This document shows, one piece after another, positions 22,786 to 34,300 of a stretch of DNA of 64,000 bases (position 1 is the stretch's first letter; each line of letters begins with the position of its first letter). The notes under the pieces were generated by a model that was not told the DNA's origin, made no database searches, and saw nothing but the letters and a program-made list of their open reading frames with translations. The translations under genes were made by a program, and so were the position numbers. The DNA is from Ustilago trichophora (taxonomy: Eukaryota > Basidiomycota > Ustilaginomycetes > Ustilaginales > Ustilaginaceae), in contig OOIN01000033.1 in assembly GCA_900323505.1 (NCBI GenBank), positions 186,001-250,000 on the forward strand, in the 5' to 3' direction.

Positions 22786-24215
22786 GACTGGCCTCGTGCT
22801 GCATGTCGCCTGCGTTTTTTTTTGGCACTGCACCGCGTTGGCTGTCCATCTTTGGCTCGCTCGCTCTCTCTTGTCCACACTCGTCTTTGATGCCTCTTGG
22901 CTTGTCAGTATCCTCTCCCTCGTCATCACCATCACCATCAACGGCGTCTTTTCACTTTCAACCTCGATCCTTTTCTCCATCTTCTTTGCTATTTTGGCTT
23001 CCAACTTTCATCCTTCGACACTGTCTTTCATCCATCGTCCTTTTTTGGTTCTCAAAATTTGGTCCTTCGACGAGCTTCTCTCACCGCCTCTATCGCTTTC
23101 ACGCCTCCCTGCCATCCTCTCTTCAGGAAAATAAAAAGGAAAGCGATCGTTGTCTTTGCCCGACATCGAACTCACACATTCGACACAACGCTTCATCACA
23201 ACGCGATCGTAACCTCGACTCATTCTGCATCACCTCTGTTCGTTGTAACAGCCCGGTCAAAGCTAGTCGGTCCGTTTCAGCTCCGCAACTCTAGGCACTC
23301 ACAAGGATATTTCGCGCCCTCAGATCTGCTACTGCTTCTTACCTCCTGGTAGAGAAGCTGTACTCTTCTGCAAGCACCCCGCTCGACTGATTCTGGTCGA
23401 CCTTCCAACCTCGTAAATCACCCCCCCTCAATTAGCGGCATTCATCCTTCCCAGTAGTGCTCTTACACTTACTGGCGTACATCTCTTCTCGGAACACCGT
23501 CCTTTCGCTGCTCTCTTTCAAGCTCATCCTTCTCGACCACCGCTGCTACTACAACCTTTCGTAGCCGATTGCCTCGACTCTTTTTTCTCTTCATTCCTCC
23601 CCCTAACGCCAGCAACCTTTTCCCTTTCTTCTTCGCTGCACGACGTAAGTTTTCTTTTTTTTTCATCTTTGTGCGTGCCTACGACACCGCTTGTTGTTGC
23701 TTCGCTCGTCCGGTACCGTATGCGAACATTGGTACTCGCTTTTTGCCTCTTTCGGTTTGCCTCGATAGTTACGTCGACGACGCTAGCAGCGGCAACACGC
23801 ACTGTTCACTCTTGAGGCAGCTGTCAGCTTCCAAACACGACCCAGTACTCCCTGGCAGATCTTGCAAGATCGAGACCCGTCAATCGAGTGTATTGGGCTT
23901 CCGCTTGGGATGGAATCACAGCTGATTTTCGCTCAAGTACAACAAACCGTGTCTTGATATGTACCACCGCCATTCTGGCCAGACGTTTCTAAGAGCCTTC
24001 GAAGCCTAACCGGATCATTCCCCTACCCATTTGCATTCTCTTGTTCCGTTCTTTCCTTTGCCTTTCTTTCCCCCAACACCTGCCCCCTTCTTTCAACTTC
24101 CGATTTCAATCAACCCGACGCATCTGGTATCCAACCATCATCGCTCCTGTCGGCTCGGCCGTTTGGGCACCTCCTGTTCACTCCGCGTAGACCGCAACGA
24201 ATCATCGCGTAACGT

Positions 24216-25756
24216 ATGAGCTTCTCCAACTCTGCCGGCCGTTTCTCGGAAAGCAGCGGCAGCACTACGACCACCGTAAGTGTCTTCAAGCCGCAATCGT
24301 CTGAGTAGCACTTACGAGCGAGACTGACCGGCAGCTCCTACCTTTTTCGTCTTGTCGACATCCTTACGCAATTTAGACCTACACCGTCGCTAGTCCCGTC
24401 CGTCGAGCCTATCACGAGCAACCGCAAGCCATGACCATGACTATGCCGTTGTCAGGCCTTTCGCCGCCTTCGAAAGGTTTCTTTGCCCCTTCCTCCATGC
24501 CCAGTTCGAGGAGCGATGCTTCCAACAATGGTGTCATCTCCTCTGCGGTTCCCAGCCGTGGACGCAGAAGAGAATCCATCACCGGCCAGATGCGTCGTAA
24601 AGCTACCGACACGGCTTCGGCTGCTGGCGGTGGAGGTGCTTCTGGTCTCTCGATGAGCCGTGCTGCTACCGGTGGTCCTGCTTCGCCCAACGGACGAGCC
24701 ATCCCCATGATGGCTCGCTCGCCTCGTATGGGTGCGGTCGAGATGGGTGGCCTCTCCACCTCTTTTGGCGCTGCTGCCGAAGCCCTCTCGCTTTCGTCTT
24801 CCATCACCTCGAATTCTACAGTGGCCCCCGGCTCTTTCCAGGCACAGAGCAGTGCGCAACCCATCAAGAAGGAGGGACGATCTCAAGGACACTCTCATCT
24901 CGGCGTCGAGTGCTTTGGTCCATCAAGTCTCGACAGCACCATGCCCATGCCAAGTCCCGGTATGATGACCACCAACTCGAGCGTCAGCGGTGCTCTGGAC
25001 AATGGAGCCAAGCGAGACCGTCGTGCGTCAGTCAGCTCAACAGGAACCGTAGGTGACGATGACGAGAGCAAGGGAGGCAAGCACGAGCAGCTCCACCGCT
25101 GCGAGAGCTGTGCCAAGGTGTACCGTCATCCAAGTTGTCTCATCAAGCATCGCTGGGAGCACACGGTGTACTGGAAGGAAGCTTCCAAGTTCCTCATGAG
25201 CAAGCATCAGCAGGTGCAGCTGCTCGAAGCTGCTGCCATCTTGGTCGGTATGGACGCCAACGCTCGCTCTCTTCCCGAAGAGAAGGCACTCTGGCCAGCA
25301 GCCGTCAGCCCGCCCTCGTCCGGACTGCTCGGATCGGAATCGATCAACTTTGAAACCCTAATGGCGTCGAAACGTAGGAACACCATTTCGAGCAATGCCA
25401 GTGCCAGTCCTGCACGCGGGCCCACTCCTGGCCTAGTTGCCAATGACAGCAGCGACGGCAGCACCACTAGCACCTACGATCCTTCGATGCGCAGCGCAAC
25501 CATGAGCCCTCTCGCCTCACTCGGCAACATGCGTCTCACCGAGAGTGACGGCAAACATCCACGCTACCGTCTCGACGACAGCGCCAGCGGCTCGGCAAGC
25601 GGTAGCGATCGCGCAGACCGCTCCGGCTCGGCAGAGATGTACGACGACGAAGACGTCGACGATGAAGACCACCTCGGAGACGAAGGCGAGGAACGCTACG
25701 GCGCAGACGCTGGTGGAGACGTCATGGCCAATATGGAAATGGATGACGTCAACTAG
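24216..25756 (+). CDS. Single-finger C2H2 zinc-finger protein, likely transcription regulator
   Basis: Exons 24216-24275 and 24377-25756, joined by a GTAAGT...TTTAG intron of 101 bases, encode 479 residues. The first exon gives MSFSNSAGRFSESSG followed by STTTT. The one classical finger is C-x2-C-x12-H-x3-H with Cys262, Cys265, His278 and His282 (CESCAKVYRHPSCLIKHRWEH). It is followed at once by a conserved-looking helix (YWKEASKFLMSKHQQVQLLE). The rest is Ser/Gly/Met-rich and disordered, with an acidic C-terminus (about 430-479). Fungal proteins with this finger-plus-helix block are treated as transcription factors; no target is known to me. The gene stands alone in some 14 kb of gene-poor DNA, suggesting complex control. 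Confidence 0.85.
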
Positions 25757-26252
25757 CCATGTCTCTCCCGCGCTTCATGTCCAGCACCTCTGTTTTCTCT
25801 CGATGTCACCGTCCCGCCCCCAAAACCTTTTTTTTCGCTACGATTCTCTCGTAACTTATCTCCTCTTCTCGAAAAAAGAGGCAGTTCTCTAACTGAGCCT
25901 GCCTTGCAGAATGTACTATCATCTCCTTCTTGCCCACCCAAAATATCTGATACTTTTAAAGTATTTTTACTCACATAAAGTTCACAATGGCCTGCGATGC
26001 GATGCGAGTGTCGAGAGGGCATTTTGTCGTCTTCTCAGTAAGGCCCGGATGACGAGTAAAAGCTATCTGGGGCAGCAATAGCGAATGAAGGTACGGTTTT
26101 CGGTAAGATGTGGCGACAGGGTGAAGGGCGATTGATGCATTGTGCGATTTGTTATGACGCTAATTTTTGGGATTCGTAACACCTAGTGTGCATCTTTCCG
26201 ATCCTGAGTGAGTGTATGCCGATGCTTTGAGATGATCACTTCAAAAGAAGCG

Positions 26253-26315
26253 AAGAAGAAGAAGAAGAAGAAGAAGAAGAAGAAGAAGAAGAAGAAGAAG
26301 AAGAAGAAGAAGAAG
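26253..26315. repeat. (GAA)n trinucleotide microsatellite
   Basis: About 21 uninterrupted GAA/AAG units in non-coding DNA 500 bases after the C2H2 stop codon. Purine tracts like this can form triplex DNA; no role is shown here. Confidence 0.95.
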
Positions 26316-26514
26316 GCAAGTGCATCGGGCCGATTCAAGGGGAGGTGAGTTGTGCTGCGTGAAGCTTGTGTTGGTGGGAGAGCTCGTTGTTCACTTTGCG
26401 CTCTGTTGTTGTGAAACTTTCACAGTCTTAGAGTTGGCACTCAATTACTAGTCAGAGCTTAAATGAAAGGTTTGTTACTGCTTGTAAGGCCAGCAACATT
26501 GGTCAAATGATCCC

Positions 26515-26543
26515 CTGTACTGTGCTGTGCTGTACTGTACATA
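26515..26543. repeat. Degenerate CTGTA/CTGTG pentamer array
   Basis: Mixed CTGTA and CTGTG units, mostly in one direction, ending in GTACAT. A variant member of the pentamer family. Confidence 0.65.
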
Positions 26544-28056
26544 CTAGTCATGGTGAAGGTTGAAACAGACGGGTCTAGAAACATGTCACTATCCGCAAGG
26601 CTGCTGAGGAAACTGTACCGTATAAAATGTCGCTGGCATGAAGAGAAAAAGCTGGAATGGCTTCTTCACGCAATGGCATCGATCTTGTCAAGGCTGGAAG
26701 ATCGCATGAAAAGCGACACTTCCAATCCGACATGTGAACAGGGATCGTCGTCAGATTCAAAGAAAGCTTCGATCTGGTCAAGGTTTTAATAAAAGCACGT
26801 GTGTACGATGAAGGATGGTCAAACGTATAATGGACCGCCTTATTGGCTACTGTTGGTCTTGCGATTCAAACAAACCCCTTCTGCCCACCAAAGCAACTGA
26901 GTGAAACTGGAGATTTGCTGTACAGGAAACTAGCTAATCGTCACAATTGAGACCCAATTGATCGGGTCGAATGCTTAATAACCCTAGGGTCCTTACTTCA
27001 AGCTCAATTCGCCGGTAAATGCCATGCCGGAACGGCACAATATACACACAGTCTATTTCAACGTTTTCAACAATCTTGATTGAAAAATTCAAGCAACACA
27101 GCGAGCTGTTTTCAAAATGCTCCTGGGGCCTTTCTTAACCGACTTTGACTTTGTGCTGCTTTACGGTTACGGCAATTGAAAGCAAGCTCGAAAGGAAAGG
27201 AAGAAAAGGATACAGTACGAAGAATAGCTGCTGTTGTACAGTAGATGGGGTTACAAAATGTGGCGCCCCACAAATTCTAACCGCGGGGGGACCGAAGAGG
27301 GAGATCGTGGATGTGAGAAAGAAAGAAAGAGTGCGGAACCGATATGGCGGATCGTGCGGATTCACTTGGCAGCAGTTTAGAATTTGTTTGTGTGTGTGTG
27401 TGTCAAATCAAGAAAGAGGAAAGGGACCGTACTGTAAAGTATGAAGTTGCATCAATTCTTGAAGGCGTTGTTGCAGCGCATCACATGAGGGTTGAGTTGG
27501 AGAAAACTTTAAGGATCGTGTTGCTCGTGAAAATGAAAGCTGAAAAGAATTGCATCACCCACTCTGTACAGTATGCAACGCTAAGCCGGCTATGCATGAA
27601 CAAGATGTGGTGGTAACCTCACCTTTTCTTTTCCTTTTTTTTTTTGGGGTCTACAACCCCCAGATTTTTTCATTTCAGTAAACGCAACTACCAGAAACCA
27701 ACACCCCGACCTTCCAATTGCAACCATAAAGATTGCTAAGCGAGAGAGAAAGACACACAGAGAGAAGAGATGTCATTACAGTACGCGAGACGATCTTCTT
27801 GGTAAAAAAGCGTGGGGAGAATACCTGGTGGTCCGAAAACGTCATTCAATCAAAGGTATAATAGGTGAATGGAGGCCGACGTCACGTTCGAATACCATAT
27901 AAGGCAAGAGGCGGGAGGAGGGAGAAAGGAGCAAGGGAAAACTGTACAGAAATCAAACTCCACAACCAACATGCTGTAACGTTTCAGGCACACACACAAA
28001 GCCATTTCTTAGTCTTTGATGGCAAGGCGAACAGTTAACTTTGCTGATGGATGTGT

Positions 28057-28060
<4 letters not shown>

Positions 28061-28088
<28 letters not shown>
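28061..28088. repeat. (AG)n dinucleotide microsatellite
   Basis: Fourteen AG units in non-coding DNA. Confidence 0.95.
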
Positions 28089-28726
28089 CTCGGCTAGAAG
28101 GCAAACTGTTTTGTAGTTTCAACTTTTTGTCCGTCCGACTGTTTGGTCCAAGGTTCAAGGTTCCGTCATATCAAAATCTCGGCTGGGATTTTTTTGATAT
28201 TCTGGTTTGTTTGTCTGTCGTCTACTATAAACAACAAGTCTAGTCGTGCACGGACTTTTGCAAGAAAAGAAAAGGTCTGGCAGTTCGATCTACGTTAGAA
28301 TGTGGACCAAGCATTGGGATGAGGGTGAATGATGAATGGAAGGCAAGAGGTAAAAAAAGGTAAAGAAGGCAACCATGTGTTTGCTCGTAGTTAATGTTAG
28401 TCTCGACAGCCAGCGCCTCCTTTTCGTGGTGAATTTTTTTTCCTTGTCAGCGCCGTTTCGCCGTTGCCGTTGCCGTTGCCGTCGCCATTGCCGCCACCGC
28501 CGCCATTGCCAATCAGCCATTGTGAAGCCAAATCAAGAATCTATCATCTATTCCACGTGCCTCCTCAACCTTTTAAAACGCCTTTTGTTCAATCGCATGT
28601 TAACCACTTGCAAGAATCAATGTCTTTGTTTCATGAACAATCGACGTTGACTGCGTCAGAGTGCACCTCTTAGGTGAAAATGGGATCCGCTGGTTTGTGT
28701 GTGTGCATTGACGACATACGCAGCGC

Positions 28727-28731
<5 letters not shown>

Positions 28732-28765
<34 letters not shown>
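28732..28765. repeat. (AG)n dinucleotide microsatellite
   Basis: Seventeen AG units in non-coding DNA, followed by AT-rich sequence. Confidence 0.95.
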
Positions 28766-28768
<3 letters not shown>

Positions 28769-29124
28769 AGAATAGAGAGCGGGGTTGAATAACAAAAATG
28801 TTTGCCTCTCTTTGTGTTGCCAACTCCGACTTTCTTCGACATCATATTCCTGTCTTTGGATTCGCTCCTGCTCTTCTATCCGTACTAACCCCGACGTCGA
28901 CTGTGCTTGACTATCGTCTTGACTCTCAATGTTGCAATCTGTCTGTCTTACCAGCAACAAAGTAAAATGAAACACAACACCTAGAAGCAAAGAGTGGAAC
29001 CCGACGCATGTGCCAAAAAACAGGCGAGGTTTTGGGCGTCAGTTTGGGGATGCAAGGTGTCTGTCGCGTTAGCCGAGGTCTCTGTTGGAACCCTACACTA
29101 CAGTACACCACTTGACACCACGAT

Positions 29125-29164
29125 TTACTGTACTGTACTATACTATACTGTACTGTACTGTACA
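29125..29164. repeat. (TACTG)n pentamer array with TACTA variants
   Basis: A 40-base run of TACTG units interrupted by two TACTA units. Here the units point mainly one way, unlike the inverted arrays at 20284 and 22565. Confidence 0.85.
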
Positions 29165-29404
29165 CAGCAGACGCCGTCCCGTCGTCTCAATTGAGAGAGA
29201 CCGTTCTTTTTTTTTCTTGGACTTGGCACGTCCTTTTGCCTTTGCTACTGCACGAGTAATTGTCTCTCCCAATCGCGCTTCCAGACTGAGTCCAAAAAAG
29301 GTGGCCGGTTCTGCTCTGCTGTGCTCTGCTCTGCTTCCCCGCCGCGCGAGACAAAACGGGTGGTGTCAGGTCTCAGACATTGCAACTCTGTCCGCATTTC
29401 ACAT

Positions 29405-29406
<2 letters not shown>

Positions 29407-29435
<29 letters not shown>
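29407..29435. repeat. (CT)n dinucleotide microsatellite
   Basis: About fourteen CT units in non-coding DNA; a further CA/CT tract follows at about 30329-30362. Confidence 0.95.
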
Positions 29436-31041
29436 CGCGCCGCCCCCGCAGTGCAAGATTTCGAAGAAGAAGAGGAAGAAAAACAGCATGTCTCGTATCC
29501 GGTGCGCCGCCGTCTCGTCGTTCGCGCTCTTACGCCCAACCCAGACTTACCGTGACCTTAGCTGCAAGCACAAGCCTGTTCATGGTTCATAGCTTCATAA
29601 TTCTAGCGTCTGCCTAGAGTGAGGACAGAGGGTCAAAGACATTCATCAAGAGCCAAGTGCCCTCGTTGAGTAGGTCCGTCGGCTTGAATCTGTTTGGTCC
29701 CTCCTTTAACGTCAAGTGAACTTTTGATATACAGAATTGTCGTGCGGTTTGGTGTTACTGCTTCTCATCGTTTAGTGTTGTATTCTTCACTTGATGTCGA
29801 GCTTTGATAGCTGATTGTGAGCTATGACAAGCGAGCAGAACGCGGTAATGAGAACGCAATGCATCCCTTAGCTTGCACATCTGCGAGCGGGGTCAACAAA
29901 ACACAAATACAGTCGATAACCCAAGCCCAGCTCATCTCATTCCAGCTCAGCTCAGCTTAGCCGCAACGTCTCTTCCAACGAGCTCTTCCTGGATGTTGGA
30001 AAGAGAGAAGGAGAGAGAAAGAGAGAGTGAGAGAGATGGGACAGGCGATGCATGCAGCTGCAAAGAAACTCACTCTCCAACAAAGTGCACCAACCAACCA
30101 ACCCAGCGGAGGATCAAAACACTGCTATAGTACTTACCTAGCGCAAGCCGACTCTTTTTTTGTTGATGCTGCAATGCCGCACTTCGGCTACTGCAACCTT
30201 GTGCTTGAGCTTTCAAATTGGATCTTTCAACAGGAAGCAAAAAAAAAAGTCCAAAAAGTCAAAGGAGAACCTCCACGCTACGCCCGCATGTTGGCATCCG
30301 TGGAGCCGACATCCTTTTGCTCCACACACACACACACACTCTCTCTCTCTCTCCCTCTCTCTCAAAATCTCAAAATGTGTGGCAGGTGAGAGAGAGGACC
30401 TGCCAATCAAGTGATTCGCTTTTTCCCCATCTTTTCTTTGGATCATTGCACATCGTCACACTGCTCGAGCCTCTTTTTTCTCTCCGCTGCTGCTGCTGCT
30501 GCTGCTGCCATCCGCTCATCAGCTGCCCGCCGAACCTGAAAAAAAGTGTCTCCTGTCGTATCCTGTCTTTCTCCGCCTCGCTTCGCATTGCATCCGAGGA
30601 GCCTCTGCCAAACTACCAGCTAGACTTCCAGTACTCTACCAGTAGTGTTTAAATCCACATACACACACACTTTCCTGTCGAGAGCTTGGATTCTGGATAC
30701 AGTAGACCTCGTCTCATCCTCATCGCTTTCGCTTTCGCTTTCCCCGCTCAGATCCAATATAATCCCCCTCAACCATATCGCCATCCACCTCTACCAACCT
30801 TCTTCCGTTTCCTCACCATAAACTCCTTCGTCAAGGTCGCCTCCTTCTCTTTCTCTCTCTCTCCTTGTAAAGAACTTTGGCCTCCTCCTTCTCTGCCATC
30901 ATCATCATCCTTTGCTGTCTCTCCCGCACCTTCTCTGATACCCGTGCTCGGAGCGCTTCCAATTTCCCTCCTACCACCTCCTACGAAAGGTGCTTCTTTT
31001 CTTGTCTCTCTGCTCGCTTTTGCTTTGTCTCATCGAGCTTC

Positions 31042-31045
<4 letters not shown>

Positions 31046-31081
<36 letters not shown>
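31046..31081. repeat. (CT)n tract in the leader of the CRAL-TRIO/Iml2 gene
   Basis: Eighteen CT units about 315 bases upstream of the ATG at 31396, inside a longer pyrimidine-rich stretch that is probably promoter or 5' UTR. Confidence 0.9.
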
Positions 31082-31083
<2 letters not shown>

Positions 31084-31395
31084 AAGTCGCAGCTTTCTCT
31101 CATTCGGAACAGCCGCGCTCCCTTGTTAGACCTAGCCACGCTCTCAAGCTCTTTGGCTTGCATCCGCTTTTGTTAGCCCCCTCAGGCGAAAGTGCGGCAC
31201 TTAGGCTTTCGCAGCCTCTTCTACCTTCCAGCTCTTCTTGTAAGACAGCAGGCGTTTCAGCTGTATCAGCAGCACGATTCGCAGTCGAAACAATTCAGCT
31301 CGTCAGGTGACAACTCCCCTTCCCAACGCAAACCCAATCCTTTTCCCTCCAATCTCGGTGCAGCCAAGCTCTCCGATTCTTCACATATCGCACAA

Positions 31396-34300
31396 ATGGC
31401 TTCTGTAACAAACGAACTCGGCGAGGAGATCCTTCCCGCCTACAGGGGTGAGTATATCCACATTTTCTTCCTTTCTCGCTCGAGCACGCTTTCGCAGGTT
31501 TGATGTGCATGTATACCCTGTTGCTGCACCAGCGGTGCTATCTCCTGCCCACCAAGTGCCTCTCTGCTGCTTTAAACGCCGCTCGAGGCATCCTGTAGCC
31601 GCAACGGGGCACATACTGCTCCTTCCCTTTTCTATCCAAGCGACTGTGTCTGTTCCCAGCAGGTGTGGACAGCCGGCGGATGATCCGATCCAATGCAGCG
31701 CAAAAGCCACTTCCGAAACCCAAATCTTGTTCAAAGGGAAAGGCTAACCTTCTTCCAACATCTCCTTTTTGACTCTGATGATGACAGGCAATCTCACTGC
31801 TTCGCAGCAAAAGGATCTCCGAGAAACCTGGAGACGTCTGTTCGAACTCTTTGAAAAGAACAAGGATGTTTCGGAACGTGTCATGCGCGAAGGTGGTCCC
31901 AGCAAGGTCAGCAAGAATGCCCCTGCTGCTCCCAAGAACGAAAAGGACGCAGGCAAGGACATCCCCAAGGATGACAAGGCCAAGGAAGAGGCCAAGCGTG
32001 CCGAAGAGATGAAGGACATGAACGACTTCATCGACAGGTACGGTGGCCCCATTCTCAGAGAGACCATGTGGGAATTCACAAAGATGGACCACCCAGACAC
32101 CTCGGTCCTTCGTTTTCTTCGTGCCCGAAAATGGGATATTGACCGAGCCCTCGCCATGTTGGCAGCCGCCTGCAAGTTTCGTCTCGAAAAGGACGTCTCT
32201 GGTATCATCTACAAGGGTGAGGACGGTCTCAAGGACGTCCCCGGTTTCATGAACCAGATGCGAAGAGGTATCTCGTACATCAAGGGTAACACCGACAAGA
32301 TGGAGAACCCCATCTACTTTATCCACGTCGCGCGTCACTTTACCAGCGCACAGAAGCACGAGGTCCTCCAAGACTACGTCTTGCTTGCCATGGAGAACGC
32401 CCGTCTCATCACAACCGCTCCTTACGAGAAGGCCGTCGTCGTCTTCGACATGGCCGGCTTTGGTCTCAAGAACATGGACTGGCAGTGCGTTCTCTTCCTC
32501 GTCAAGTGTCTCGAGGCTTACTATCCCGAATCCCTCCAGCGCATCTACGTTCACGGTGCTCCCTGGATCTTCAAGGGTATCTGGCAGGTCCTTCAGCCCA
32601 TGCTTGACCCTGTCGTCCGTGACAAGATCAAGTTCTCCAGTAAGGCTCAGGATCTCGCCGAGCTCATCCCCGCTTCCAAGATCCGAAAGGGTATGGGCGG
32701 TACCATGGACTGGGACTGGGACTACATTGAGCCCCAGGCCGGTGAGAACGACGTCATGAAAGACTCCAAGTCGCGTGCCAAGATTGAGGCCGAGATGAAG
32801 GAGCTCACCGACGAGTTTGAAAAATACACCCAGGAATGGTTCGAGAACACTCGCTCCGACGACGAGAACCCCGATCTCGCCTACCGACGTGAAGTGCTCG
32901 CCAAGCAGATTCGTCTCAAGAACTATCAGCTCCAGCCCTTTGTTCGTGCCAAAAACATCTACCAGCGAGCCGGTATCATGACCCTCGACGGTACCGTCAC
33001 CTGGGAGTACCCCCAGACTAACGGCAAGACCATCACTCAGGTCGTTAACGACCGTCACAACTACGGCGCTCTCATCAAGTGGCTCAAGGAACACAACGAG
33101 GACACGCTCGAGGACTCGTTTGGTCACCAGAAGCTCGCCGAGATCTGCACCGACGGCACCATCAAGAAGTCGTACGGCGGTGGAAAAGGTGGCAAGTCTA
33201 GCGATGCTGCCTCGACCAAGTCTGGCAAGAAGTCAAAGGCTGCTGGAGCTGGAGCTGGCGCTGCTGCTGGTGCTGCTGCCGCTGCCGGCGGTGCTGCAGC
33301 TGCTGCTGGCGTCAAGAGGTCCAAGAGCAAGAAGAAGCCCGAACCTGAGCCCGAACCTGAAGAGTCGGACGAGGATGGTTTCGAGGACCCCGAGTCCGAG
33401 CCCGAGCCCGAGCCTGCTCCCGTCAGGCGTTCTCCCTCGGCCAACAGGTCGCTTGCTCGCAAGCCCAGCAAGAAGGCTGTCGAGCCTGAACCTGAGCCCG
33501 AGGTGGAGGAAGAGCAGCAGCCCCAGAGCTACACTGGTGCCGCCGTCGGTGCCGTCGCCGGTGTCGCTGCCGGTGCCGCTGGTGCTGCCGCTGCTGGTCT
33601 CAGCTACCTCCGTGGTGGTAGCCGCAACAACGGTGCTGCCAACGGTAACGGCCAGTCCCGCGGCGCTGCTCAAAACTACCGCGATGAGGAGCCCGAGGAG
33701 GACGAAGACGACGAAGACGAGGAGGACCACGGCGTCGCTCGCCCTGGCCAGCGTCAGCAGCCTCGCACCGTCGACCACTACCCCGATGAGGATGAAGAGT
33801 TCGACGACGAGGAGAGCCCCGACGATGACCAGATGTCGGCCTACTCGGACGAGTCGATCACTCCCGAGACTGCGGTCCGCCCCGATTACATGCAGAGCAA
33901 GATCAGCGCTTCCGACTGCCGCATCGACGACAATGACTGCCGCGAGGATCTCGCCATTGTGCGCGAGGCCATGGCTCTCTTCCTCAACTCGCGCATGCGT
34001 GAGGCCGAGGACCTCTGCATTCAGGGCGCCGGCACTCGTCTCTACAAGGCTGAGGGTATGGCTCTCATCAACTCGGTCAAGTCGATCATGACCTTCGAGC
34101 CTGCCGATTTCGAGACTGCCATTCTCTGCTGTCAGCACTCGATGAAGATCGCCGGCTTCCTCCGCAAGAAGCAGGGCGCCATCGGCAAGCTGATGGGCGG
34201 TGGCAAGATGGGCAACTATCGATCCATGAGCCTCGTCCAGCTACACGCCGAGCTCGTCTTTGCCGAGTCGCAGCTGCTCAAGTCGGTGCTCGGCATCTTC

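Larger units (their letters stand above)
15890..24215. other. Gene-poor region upstream of the C2H2 regulator
   Basis: About 8.3 kb without a gene I can support. Open frames in it are short, low-complexity or lack family features. It carries inverted TACAG/CTGTA arrays (listed separately), A and T homopolymers, (GACTGC)n and (GAGT)n tracts, and a perfect 7-base-arm palindrome at 17835-17851. From about 22800 onward the plus strand is strongly pyrimidine-rich, consistent with a long leader or promoter of the gene at 24216. No transposase, reverse transcriptase, tRNA or rRNA signature was seen. A non-coding transcript or a weakly conserved multi-exon gene cannot be excluded. Confidence 0.6.
25757..31395. 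other. Gene-poor region between the C2H2 gene and the CRAL-TRIO/Iml2 gene
   Basis: About 5.6 kb without a supportable gene. It is rich in simple repeats: (AAG)n, several (GA)n or (CT)n tracts and TACAG/CTGTA elements. Parts around 26900-27900 are AT-rich. From about 30660 to 31390 the plus strand is pyrimidine-rich and is probably the promoter and leader of the gene at 31396. No RNA gene or mobile element was recognised. Confidence 0.6.

Noticed and set aside
31538..33127. 529-residue minus-strand frame opposite the CRAL-TRIO region (and a similar one at 34373-35788)
   Set aside because: Antisense shadows of a strongly biased real gene; the composition follows from complementing its codons.
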